Assembly: GCF_002101775.1 (NCBI RefSeq)
Contig: NZ_LQPI01000073.1
Coordinates: forward strand, 1-58,877
Direction of reading: 5' to 3'
DNA from: Mycolicibacter nonchromogenicus
Lineage (GTDB): Bacteria > Actinomycetota > Actinomycetes > Mycobacteriales > Mycobacteriaceae
DNA: 58,877 nucleotides
Both the position numbers and the translations under genes were made by a program. Under the pieces are notes generated by a model. The model had not been told where the DNA came from. It ran no database searches and saw only the letters and a list, made by a program, of their open reading frames with translations. Positions within the stretch are counted from its first letter, which is position 1. Every line of letters starts with the position of its first letter. Of the stretch, positions 1-7,213 are shown piece after piece.

Positions 1-77
1 AACACGGCACAATAACCACGACCACGTGGCCTACTTTTCACCGTCGCTTCTGGCCTAGTTTTCGACCGTCGTCAACA
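1..77 (+). mobile_element. Right-hand end of an IS21-family copy (istB tail plus terminal repeat)
   Basis: The first 15 bases read Asn-Thr-Ala-Gln-stop, the same last codons as the complete istB at 53479-54261. They are followed by a terminal region ending in CAACA at 77 that is closely similar to both ends of the complete element at 53416-55569. It is not identical: one base is missing in the CTTTTCACCG stretch, and the inner part looks more like the other end of the complete element, so this is a diverged copy. Its istB runs rightwards while that of the complete copy runs leftwards, so the two lie in inverted orientation with their istB ends facing inwards. The rest of the copy lies outside the window. 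Confidence 0.85.
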
Positions 78-91
78 GGCTGACTACGGCG

Positions 92-601
92 ATGGCGGCG
101 GTGTGGGGTGGGGGCGCCCTGGTGTCGGGGCCCCTGCGGCTGGGCTGGGACGTTGTCTCGGGTCGTCGACGCCGTCCGATCCTGATGGGCGTGGGAATCG
201 GCGGGGGGGTTGCGGCAGTGTTCATCTCTGGGGCGTTGCTGGTCCGCGAGATCGACGTGATCGCAGAGCCCATCGGGCGCGTGCTGAGCTATGCAGGCCA
301 GGGTCACCTGGGAGTGCTGGTGGTCATCACCGTGATCAACGGAGTGGCCGAAGAATTGTTCTTCCGCGGAGCGCTCTACAGCGCGCTGGGACCTACTCGG
401 CCACTGCTGTTCTCGACCGTGCTCTATACCGTGGCGACCTCGGTGTCAGGCAACGCGGGGCTGGGCGTCGCTGCGGTGGTGCTGGGCACGGTCTGCGCCC
501 TCGAGCGGCGCGCGACGGGTGGGGTACTGGCACCTGTTGTGACTCATCTGGTCTGGGGGTTGGCCATGCCGCTGGTGCTGCCACCGCTGTTTGCCGGCTG
601 A
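92..601 (+). CDS. CPBP-family intramembrane metalloprotease, probably 5'-truncated by the IS
   Basis: The 169-residue product has the CPBP (CAAX protease/bacteriocin-processing) signature EELFFRG at about residues 87-93 and a later conserved His (THLVWG, about residue 152) within hydrophobic segments. The family cleaves peptides inside the membrane; the substrate here is unknown. Full-length family members are usually above 200 residues with more N-terminal membrane segments. The ATG lies only 14 bp after the IS end, and the reading frame stays open back into the IS edge (Arg-Leu-Thr-Thr-Ala before the Met). I infer that the IS removed the 5' part of the gene, so the product may not be functional. 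It does not look related to the catabolic genes. Confidence 0.75.
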   Translation: MAAVWGGGALVSGPLRLGWDVVSGRRRRPILMGVGIGGGVAAVFISGALLVREIDVIAEPIGRVLSYAGQGHLGVLVVITVINGVAEELFFRGALYSALGPTRPLLFSTVLYTVATSVSGNAGLGVAAVVLGTVCALERRATGGVLAPVVTHLVWGLAMPLVLPPLFAG

Positions 602-622
602 CCCGAACCTTCGTGTGTTCGC

Positions 623-1081
623 TCAACCGCCGTTGAGCACCTTGCGCATTCGCGCGTAATCGCGGCGATACTGACCAGCCAGTCGCTGCTTTTGGGTGTC
701 AGAGAGGATCGCTCCAGAGACCTGGAAGAACTTCTTCTCCTCTTCGCGCAGGTGATGATGAACCTGCTCAGACAACTTCCGAGCCCGGTTCAACCACCCG
801 GCTCGACTTTTGTCCACGACTTGCAGCTCTTCGATGATCTCGTCGATTTCATGATGCTCGTGCAGAGCATGGCGTGAGGAATTCAAGCCGGCGTCGGCCA
901 TGAGAACAGGCGCATAGAGGTACCGTTCCTCGGCGGCGGCGTGAGCAGCCAGCTCGACCCGCAGTTCGGTGAACAGCGCGATGCGTTCCTCGGTGTGCGG
1001 CGCAGATCGCAGCAATTTGCGGCACAAAGACCGCTGCAGTCGGTGGCTCTCACGCAGGGCGTCGAAAATATTGTCCGCCAT
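623..1081 (-). CDS. Hemerythrin HHE domain protein
   Basis: This 152-residue soluble helical protein has the spaced His/Glu pattern of HHE cation-binding domains: a His near residue 48, HEHHEIDE around residues 74-81 and HHHLREEE around residues 108-115. These would hold a di-iron centre. Actinobacterial relatives are linked to oxygen, NO or peroxide sensing and to iron storage; nothing here fixes the role. It is convergent with the CPBP gene. The 265 bp upstream (1082-1346) carry no gene and no copy of the 31-bp operator, so it is probably outside the regulon to its right. Confidence 0.85.
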   Translation of the reverse strand: MADNIFDALRESHRLQRSLCRKLLRSAPHTEERIALFTELRVELAAHAAAEERYLYAPVLMADAGLNSSRHALHEHHEIDEIIEELQVVDKSRAGWLNRARKLSEQVHHHLREEEKKFFQVSGAILSDTQKQRLAGQYRRDYARMRKVLNGG

Positions 1082-1346
1082 GGCCCCATCGTAGAGAAAG
1101 AATTAGACCGCGACACCGAGTCAGAAGAGAATGACGGGCAATTCGCGGTCAGCCTTCTGTGCGTACCGGTTCAACGGCTTCGGGGTCGGCGCGACCTGCT
1201 GCTAGGCACCGTCACGCCGATGTCCGTGCAGTTCAGCGCGTACTGCCACCGTTGCGATCCGTTTTCGTACGATCGGGACCACGTCGGGGCGGGCCGTGAG
1301 ACGGTTTCTGGCCCCGGTGCAGGGGCCGAATCGGCATTGCGATCGG

Positions 1347-2204
1347 CTACATTCCCAGCTTCAATCCGGCCCCTGCGTCGATGAACAACTGTTGGCCGGT
1401 CACGAAACGTGATTCGTCCGACGCGAGGTACACCACGGCATGGGAGATGTCGTCGACCTCTACCCACGGCGTCGGCATGGCCTGCAGTATCGGGAACACG
1501 ACTTCGGCCTCTTCGCGCGTGGGTTCCGGGAGGTCGGGGCGGAAGACCTTGTACATGGGCAGGTTGTGCAGCATGTCGGTGTTGACATTGGTTGGGTGGA
1601 CCGCGTTCACCCGAATACTGTGCGGCGACAGCGTCAGCGCCAGAGCCTTCGTGTATTCGCGGATCATCTTCTTTGCCAGTCCGTAGCCCGCGCCACCGGG
1701 GCCCTGCGGTCCACCGCCGGTTGCGAGGTCCTTCTGGTCGACGAGGCCGGCGATCGAGCCGGTGGCGATCACCGATCCACCCGCCGTCAGGTGATCGAGA
1801 CTGACATGGACGGTGTTGACGACGCCGAGGAAGTCGACGTCAAACGCGTCGACGAAGCCGCGATACGGGATGTGGTTACCCTGAGGGCAGATGCCCGCAT
1901 TGGCCACCACGACGTGGAGGCCGCCCAACTGCGCCACAGCATCATCGAGCACCAGCTTCAAGGCGGTGCGATCACGGACGTCGACGACCCCGGTGACCAC
2001 ACGCTGGCCCGATTTCTCGACCAGCCGTGCGGTCTCCTCGAGATCATCGGTGGTGGCCAGCGGATATTCATTCGAGGCGATGTCCGCGCAGATGTCGAGG
2101 GCGATGATGTCGGCACCCTCCTCAGCGAGGTGCACGGCGTGGCTTCGCCCCTGCCCGCGAGCCGCGCCGGTGATGAGGGCGACCTTGCCCTTCAGTCGAT
2201 TCAT
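1347..2204 (-). CDS. Mycofactocin-coupled SDR-family oxidoreductase
   Basis: This 285-residue SDR opens with MNRLKGKVALITGAARGQGR, followed by SHAVHLAEEGADIIALDIC. That opening, with the long inserted loop after the second strand, is typical of the mycofactocin-dependent subgroup, where the NAD(H) stays bound and electrons pass to mycofactocin. NAG sits near residue 98 and the catalytic YGLAKK near residue 186. The start at 2204 is chosen over an upstream in-frame Met because GGGAG sits just before it and homology begins there. The likely role is oxidation of a secondary alcohol. The nearest operator copy is about 265 bp upstream. No mycofactocin biosynthesis gene is in the window, so it must lie elsewhere. 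Confidence 0.9.
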   Translation of the reverse strand: MNRLKGKVALITGAARGQGRSHAVHLAEEGADIIALDICADIASNEYPLATTDDLEETARLVEKSGQRVVTGVVDVRDRTALKLVLDDAVAQLGGLHVVVANAGICPQGNHIPYRGFVDAFDVDFLGVVNTVHVSLDHLTAGGSVIATGSIAGLVDQKDLATGGGPQGPGGAGYGLAKKMIREYTKALALTLSPHSIRVNAVHPTNVNTDMLHNLPMYKVFRPDLPEPTREEAEVVFPILQAMPTPWVEVDDISHAVVYLASDESRFVTGQQLFIDAGAGLKLGM

Positions 2205-2579
2205 TCGTACTCCCTTCGATGAGGCGCAAATTCGGTTGTGTCCGGCTTCAGCAGCGGTGGGGGACTTCGCCACACGGGGAAGACCGCGCTCCCAGGCCCT
2301 CTCCGGGTCCCACGCCGCCCTTGTGGGGCGCAGAGTACGTCGTCACAGGGCCGCGTTCTCGCTAGCGCCAGGCGCGGCGAAAACACTACTGGCGCACGCG
2401 ATTGACACAATTGCCCCGGCGATCATTCCCAACCGCATCCGCCGAGCATAGCGGCTGCCTCACAGTTATGACAGTTATATAGGAAGTGTTCCACTGTTTA
2501 CCGGATTGGTTGCTATGGAAATACGGTCTGTGAACCTGGCGGACTGCCCCCACGACCGTGACAGTTCGATCGCCTGTCA
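2205..2579. other. 375-bp intergenic region with one operator copy
   Basis: No convincing gene is present; short open frames here lack a ribosome site and family resemblance. The only structure I see is the 31-bp operator at 2469-2499, with AT-rich bases around it (TATATAGG) that could hold a promoter. If that promoter serves the SDR at 1347-2204, the transcript has an unusually long untranslated leader of roughly 250 nt. Confidence 0.5.
2469..2499. promoter_or_regulatory. Operator motif copy a
   Basis: The half-sites are TGACA, ATATA, TGTTC and TGTTT with 3-, 5- and 3-base spacers. This is a weaker copy (the second half-site has lost its C). It lies upstream of the mycofactocin SDR and just past the stop of the thioesterase gene. 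Confidence 0.6.
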
Positions 2580-3860
2580 TCACATGGCGGTGCGGCTGTC
2601 GTATCCCATCGCACGCGGGTCCTGGGAGAATGGCCGCACCATCGCCTGAACTGCATAGGACGCCGCCAATCGACCGTCCTGGGTGAACACCCTGCCTTCG
2701 CCCTGAACCAGGCCGCGTCCCGCCCAGATCGCCTCGTTGGCGTACAACAGCCAGTCTGTGACGTCGACCTCATCATGAAAGGCGATGGTGGCCTTCATGA
2801 TCCCGGTGGACAGGGTCCGGTGAGCAAGCGCTTCACCGAAGCCCTCGTGCGGGAGCATGCCTGCGGCGATGGTCCAGTGCGTGCAGGACTGCGCCAGCAG
2901 ACCGGCATGCAGATGTGGTTCGCACGGCGCGTCCCGGAATCGCACCCAGGCATGGATCTCCGGCGGGCCGACGCGATCGGGATTGAGGTCATAAGCACCG
3001 TCGACGACGCGAATCTCGCGGCCCGGCATGCCGAAGCCCTCGAACGGCACTGCGTCGGCAGGGGAATGGACATGGGGCATCGGTGTCACGTGGGCGAACA
3101 GATCCTCTGCCCCCGAATCGCACAGCACGAGCGCGGCGGCGCGGAGCGCGTCGTGTTGTGTCGCACGGACCTCCGCCGTAGAGAACGTTCGGCCGTGTCG
3201 AAGAAGTTCGACGGAGAGCTCCACCGGTGCGCCGAATGACGCCGCCTTCGTGAACACCATCGATGCCGATGTGACACGCTGCTCGGGAAGAGTCTTGGAG
3301 ACTGCGACGATTGCCTCAGCGAGAAGTTGTCCGCCCTCGACGACATCGCGCTGCGTCGGGCCGTGCGCCGGGCCCACGAATCGGCCGCACTCTTGCATCT
3401 GCACGTCGATCAGCCGTACCAGCTCGTCAGCATCTCCCCAGATCGGGAACCTGGCGGGTACCTGCGTACCGTCGGGCCAGTGCTCGACCACGACGACGCG
3501 CAACCGCTCGTCGTAGAACGAGACGTGGTCGGCGAGTTCGGACACCTCTGCCAGCGGGTTCGGGTAGCTCCAGGCGACGTTGTCGATGCTGCGGTCGCCC
3601 GCAACAAGGCGCCAGTAGCCGGCACGACCCTTGAACGGGCAGACCGTGGAGTGTTCGGTGGGCTCGAAGTACTCCCAGATCACATCGGCGGTCGGGAAGT
3701 ACAGACGATCGGTGTGATCGGTCTCGGTGACCACGAGGCAGGCGTCGCTCTGGGCAACGAGCACGTCATCGAGCCACACCTGCCCGGTATAGGGACAGGG
3801 AGCAGTGGAGATCCGGTAGTCGGGGTGGTCTGACCATGCCGACTGCACCTGTGTCGTCAT
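2580..3860 (-). CDS. DUF427-acyl-CoA thioesterase II (TesB-like) fusion protein
   Basis: The 426-residue protein has two parts. Residues about 15-110 resemble DUF427 (YFPTADV, then STVCPFKGRAGYW). From about residue 130 onward comes a double hot-dog TesB-type thioesterase (GGQLLAEA, later LHAGLLAQSCTHWTIAAGML and the C-terminal WLLYANEAIWAGRGL block). The expected reaction is hydrolysis of an acyl-CoA, which would relieve dead-end CoA esters or release a product. The start at 3860 overlaps the stop of the upstream SDR by 4 bp, so the two are translationally coupled. The annotated open frame extends further upstream but without homology. DUF427 has no well-defined function; its fusion to a thioesterase is worth noting. 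Confidence 0.85.
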   Translation of the reverse strand: MTTQVQSAWSDHPDYRISTAPCPYTGQVWLDDVLVAQSDACLVVTETDHTDRLYFPTADVIWEYFEPTEHSTVCPFKGRAGYWRLVAGDRSIDNVAWSYPNPLAEVSELADHVSFYDERLRVVVVEHWPDGTQVPARFPIWGDADELVRLIDVQMQECGRFVGPAHGPTQRDVVEGGQLLAEAIVAVSKTLPEQRVTSASMVFTKAASFGAPVELSVELLRHGRTFSTAEVRATQHDALRAAALVLCDSGAEDLFAHVTPMPHVHSPADAVPFEGFGMPGREIRVVDGAYDLNPDRVGPPEIHAWVRFRDAPCEPHLHAGLLAQSCTHWTIAAGMLPHEGFGEALAHRTLSTGIMKATIAFHDEVDVTDWLLYANEAIWAGRGLVQGEGRVFTQDGRLAASYAVQAMVRPFSQDPRAMGYDSRTAM

Positions 3861-4639
3861 ACTCGCATCGGCGGGGCAGGTGACTTGAGAACGATCGACT
3901 CCAAGCTGACGTCGGGTTGCTCGATGGCAGCGGCGAAGATGCCGGCCAAGGTGTCGGCGACCGCCTCGGGCGTCATCTGCCTCGCCTGGACGAGACTGCG
4001 CGCGAGCCACTCGGTGAGTGCCGTGCTGAGCACACCGGGATCGAAATGCGAACTGAAGTCAGTCGGGACCGTTCCACCCACCTCGACACAGCTGAACCGA
4101 TAGCCCGGGTGTTCCAGCCGCCAGGCGACCAGGCATCGCTCCAATGCCGCCTTACTGCAGGAGTAGGCCCCCAGCGCGGTGTGCGGGTTGCGAACGGAAT
4201 CCGAGGACAGTACGGCGACGATCGCCGATGGCGCGAGCAGTGGGAGATGAACGCGAATCATCTCGTGCACGCCGATCACATTGGTCTCGAAAACATCACG
4301 CCAATCGTCAACGGTGGTGTCCTCGAACATCTTCAGTGGTGCATAGCCGGAGGTGATCAGAAGGATGTCGATCTGGCCGAGTGCCTCGGCCGCCACCTCG
4401 GCGCTGCGCGCGCAATCGGCCGGATTGCGAACATCGGCGACCACCGACACCCCTCGTCCGGCCTCGGCAAGCACCTCTTCGAGCTTGTCCGCCCGGCGCG
4501 CCGCCAGAACCACGTCAGCGCCGCTCTTGACCACCCTGAGGGCGAAGGCACGTCCGATGCCGGCCGATGCCCCGATCACCACAACTCGCTTGCCGGCCAG
4601 CGATATCTCGCCCACGTCACCTCCGCCGTCGAACCCCAC
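3857..4639 (-). CDS. SDR-family oxidoreductase
   Basis: This 260-residue Rossmann protein has a nucleotide-binding GASAGIGRA near residue 23, a Ser-rich stretch SSDS near residue 143 and the catalytic YSCSK near residue 158. The usual NNAG structural motif is replaced by TSGYA, an uncommon variant. It would oxidise a hydroxyl or reduce a ketone with NAD(P)H; the substrate is unknown. It is the first gene of a two-gene operon with the DUF427-thioesterase downstream. The GTG start at 4639 is only 18 bp from operator copy b. Confidence 0.85.
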   Translation of the reverse strand: MGFDGGGDVGEISLAGKRVVVIGASAGIGRAFALRVVKSGADVVLAARRADKLEEVLAEAGRGVSVVADVRNPADCARSAEVAAEALGQIDILLITSGYAPLKMFEDTTVDDWRDVFETNVIGVHEMIRVHLPLLAPSAIVAVLSSDSVRNPHTALGAYSCSKAALERCLVAWRLEHPGYRFSCVEVGGTVPTDFSSHFDPGVLSTALTEWLARSLVQARQMTPEAVADTLAGIFAAAIEQPDVSLESIVLKSPAPPMRV

Positions 4640-4656
4640 ACCTATCCCTCGGGGTA

Positions 4657-4687
4657 GAACAATAGTGCAGAGGCTGTACTACTGACT
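4657..4687. promoter_or_regulatory. Operator motif copy b
   Basis: The half-sites are GAACA, GTGCA, TGTAC and TGACT in the common 3-5-3 spacing. On the minus strand the site contains CACTATTGTTC, with a possible -10 element TATTGT about 20 nt before the SDR start at 4639. Confidence 0.75.
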
Positions 4688-4702
4688 AGCGATCGACCGG
4701 GA

Positions 4703-5326
4703 TCAGCGCAGGCCGTTGATGGCGAATCTCTGCACGTAGCGGCGGACGGTGGCGGGCTTGGACATGTCGAAGGTCTGGGCCTCGTTCACTGTCGAGAACG
4801 AGTAGATGATGCGTGCCAGCCACTCGCTGGCAGCCGTCACGTCCACGTCCGTACCGACCTCACCACGTTTCTGGGCTTCTCGGACATAGGGCACCAGGAA
4901 GGCAGTGGTGCGGCGCACGGCAGAGTCGCCGTCGGCGATCATGTGTCGCATCAGCTCGGAGTCGTCCGCCATCAGCCTGTTACGGGTGCGATGGTCGAGC
5001 AGAATCTTCGCGTGGGTCTCCGCCATGGCGCCGACCTGCTCGGCCAACGTCGACTTCTTGGCCATGGCAGCGGCGACCTCACGGTAGAACTTCTGGGCGC
5101 CGTAGTCGATGGCCGCCTCGATGAGGATGGTCCGGTCTTCGAAATAGCGATACACCGTTCCACGAGACACGCCGGCCATCCGCGCGACGTCCTGCACACT
5201 GGTCCGTTGGATTCCGAGCTGCGAGAAGCAGAGGTTCGCAGCATCGAGAATCTGGTCTCGGCGGTCAGACTCCTCGTGTTCGTCGAGCTCGGCCATGGCC
5301 CGCTCAGTCGACATTTTGCTCCTCAT
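4703..5326 (-). CDS. TetR-family transcriptional regulator, candidate regulator of the whole cluster
   Basis: This 207-residue protein has an N-terminal TetR helix-turn-helix around residues 35-70 (TSVQDVARMAGVSRGTVYRYF) and a helical C-terminal ligand/dimer domain with no recognised subfamily. An alternative start is Met5. It is transcribed alone. The operator copy c, with a perfect GGACA/TGTCC centre, lies 23-53 bp upstream of its start, as expected for autoregulation. The same 31-bp motif recurs in 13 other intergenic regions, so I infer that this protein may be the repressor that binds them; the sequence alone does not prove it. The inducer is probably a CoA thioester of the pathway. Confidence 0.88.
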   Translation of the reverse strand: MRSKMSTERAMAELDEHEESDRRDQILDAANLCFSQLGIQRTSVQDVARMAGVSRGTVYRYFEDRTILIEAAIDYGAQKFYREVAAAMAKKSTLAEQVGAMAETHAKILLDHRTRNRLMADDSELMRHMIADGDSAVRRTTAFLVPYVREAQKRGEVGTDVDVTAASEWLARIIYSFSTVNEAQTFDMSKPATVRRYVQRFAINGLR

Positions 5327-5348
5327 CGCCGCGCACTTGGATCACCCA

Positions 5349-5379
5349 ATACTACTGGACAGAACGTGTCCTGGTGTCC
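5349..5379. promoter_or_regulatory. Operator motif copy c, TetR autoregulatory site
   Basis: The half-sites are ATACT, GGACA, TGTCC and TGTCC. The central pair forms a perfect 5-bp palindrome around GAACG, and the right-hand pair is a perfect direct repeat with 8-bp period. It lies between the acyl-CoA dehydrogenase stop at 5426 and the TetR start at 5326. Confidence 0.8.
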
Positions 5380-5425
5380 TGGCATTCTGGCGTGGCCGAC
5401 GAACACCGCGATGACAAACGCCGCT

Positions 5426-6553
5426 TCAGATCCCGATCCGGTCGGCGAGCAGGCCGCGATGGTAATCGGCATCACCGAGGAGATGCTGGGAGGATTTCGC
5501 TCGCTTGAAGTACATGTGCGCCGGATGCTCCCAGGTGAAGCCGATACCGCCGTGAATCTGGATGCTGGCCGCCGCCGCCCGGGAATAGACATCGGAGCAG
5601 TACGCCTTGGCCAGCGGGGCCGCGGCGTGAAGTTGGTCCAGCTGTTCGGCTGCGGTGTGGACGGCGTACTGTGCCACGCCGCGCGCACATTCGATCTCAA
5701 GCATCAGATCGGCGCATCTGTGCCGGATCGCCTGGAAGGACCCGATCGGCCTGCCGAACTGGTGTCGTGTCTTGGCGTAATCGACGGCAAGTTCCAGGCA
5801 GCGCCGAGCGCCGCCGACCTGCTCGACCGCTAAGCAGGCTGCGGCGATGTCGAGGGCACGCGACAACCCCGTCCACGCCTGTCCCTCGGCGCCGATCAAG
5901 TCGGCGGAGGTGGCGTCGAAGTCGATTCGGGCCTGTCGCCGCGTCGGGTCCAGAGTGGAGAGCGCTCGTAGAGACAGCGTGTCGGTGTCCTCGACAGCGA
6001 ACAGCGAGATTCCGGACGCGGTCCGCGCGACCACCAGCAGCAGGTCGGCAACGTGACCGTCCAAGACAAAGGTCTTACTGCCGTTGATGATCCACCGATC
6101 TCCGGCCCGTTGCGCGCGGGTCTGAATGCTGTCGGCGGTCCACCGCCCGGAATGCTCCGCCAGCGCCAGCGCCGCGATCGTGGCACCCGACGCGATACCC
6201 GGCAGGTGGCGAGCCTTGGCGGCGTCGTCGCCGGAACACATCAAGGCGGCCGCCGCCGCCACGACGGATCCGAAGAACGGGCCGGGCAACAGCACCCGTC
6301 CCGACTCCTCGAGGACGATCCCGAGTTCGGTGTAGCTGAACCCGCCCCCGCCGAACTCCTCCGGGATGGCCAGTCCCTGCAGCCCGAGCTGCTGGGACAT
6401 CTGCTGCCACACCGCGGGGTCATACCCCAGCGTGCTCTCCATCACGCGGCGCACTTCAGGCTCGGGCGACTTCGCCTCGAAGAAGGTTCGGGCCGTGCGA
6501 CGAAGCTCGCGCTGATCTTCGGTCTCTGAAAAACCGTCCAGGTTGTTCGGCAC
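5426..6553 (-). CDS. Acyl-CoA dehydrogenase, beta-like subunit type
   Basis: This 375-residue FAD-dependent dehydrogenase has the IPEEFGGGGFSYTELG block near residue 60 and ends with QIHGGIGFTWEHPAHMYFKR near residue 335. This C-terminal form is seen in one subunit of the heterotetrameric (alpha2beta2) dehydrogenases of steroid side-chain catabolism. The reaction is alpha,beta-desaturation of an acyl-CoA, with electrons passing to ETF. No partner is adjacent; the alpha-like dehydrogenase at 22188-23390 is the unpaired candidate. The GTG start directly follows the stop of the upstream SnoaL-like gene. It is the last gene of the run from 9620 downwards. Confidence 0.9.
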   Translation of the reverse strand: MPNNLDGFSETEDQRELRRTARTFFEAKSPEPEVRRVMESTLGYDPAVWQQMSQQLGLQGLAIPEEFGGGGFSYTELGIVLEESGRVLLPGPFFGSVVAAAAALMCSGDDAAKARHLPGIASGATIAALALAEHSGRWTADSIQTRAQRAGDRWIINGSKTFVLDGHVADLLLVVARTASGISLFAVEDTDTLSLRALSTLDPTRRQARIDFDATSADLIGAEGQAWTGLSRALDIAAACLAVEQVGGARRCLELAVDYAKTRHQFGRPIGSFQAIRHRCADLMLEIECARGVAQYAVHTAAEQLDQLHAAAPLAKAYCSDVYSRAAAASIQIHGGIGFTWEHPAHMYFKRAKSSQHLLGDADYHRGLLADRIGI

Positions 6554-7213
6554 TCAGCTGCTCCGTGACTCGTCGGCTGCGCGGCCGGTGGGATCCACTC
6601 GGGGGTCGGCTCTGCCCCGGCGCAGCGTGTGCAACCACGCACCGACGGGTGCTGGGGCAGCGACCGGGGTGTCGTGACGGCCGGGGTCCGCACTCCAGAA
6701 CTCCTGCCAGGACGGGAATTCCTGCTGCAGATTCCCGTCGTGGCGGGGCCGGCCCGGCCACCGCACCTTCTGCGGCCCGAGCGGCGGGTCGGTGATGTCG
6801 GACTCGTACCAGAACAGCGGTGTGCGTTTGAGGAAGTACCAGTGGCCGTCCCGACGTCGGTAGCTGTCCAGGTACGCCAGCATCTCAATCACCCACACAG
6901 ACTCCGTCTCGAGGTCGTTGCGGGAGTACACGAGCCCGGTGGCGGTATCGGCGTCGTGAACATCGATCACGTGGCCGAGCACCCCGTGCGCAGTGCCCAG
7001 CAGGTTGTGGCGCAGCTCCGCGTCGTACCAGTCGCGCAACGCGGCACGGCCGCGGCGCCGGCCGGGCACCTTAACGTCGTCGACGAACAGGTTGACCAGG
7101 GCGTCGAGATCACGCATATCGAGTGCCACCGCGTATTTCGCTGCGAGCTGTCGGATTTCGTCCAGCGCCTCCAGACGTTCTATGCGAGCTTGGAGGTCGA
7201 TCAGGGAGGTCAC
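6554..7213 (-). CDS. SnoaL/NTF2-like domain protein (large)
   Basis: This 219-residue protein carries an NTF2-like alpha+beta barrel in its first 150 residues (AAKYAVALDMRDLDALVNLF, then HVIDVHD, then RRDGHWYFLKRTPLFWY). Members include small cyclases, isomerases and hydratases, and many are uncharacterised. I place the start at the GTG of 7213, which gives a 4-bp overlap with the synthetase stop and begins directly with the domain (VTSLIDLQARIERLEAL). The longer upstream frame is low-complexity and would overlap the synthetase by 100 bp. The roughly 70-residue tail after the domain is proline- and arginine-rich and unassigned. Function is not known. Confidence 0.8.
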   Translation of the reverse strand: MTSLIDLQARIERLEALDEIRQLAAKYAVALDMRDLDALVNLFVDDVKVPGRRRGRAALRDWYDAELRHNLLGTAHGVLGHVIDVHDADTATGLVYSRNDLETESVWVIEMLAYLDSYRRRDGHWYFLKRTPLFWYESDITDPPLGPQKVRWPGRPRHDGNLQQEFPSWQEFWSADPGRHDTPVAAPAPVGAWLHTLRRGRADPRVDPTGRAADESRSS

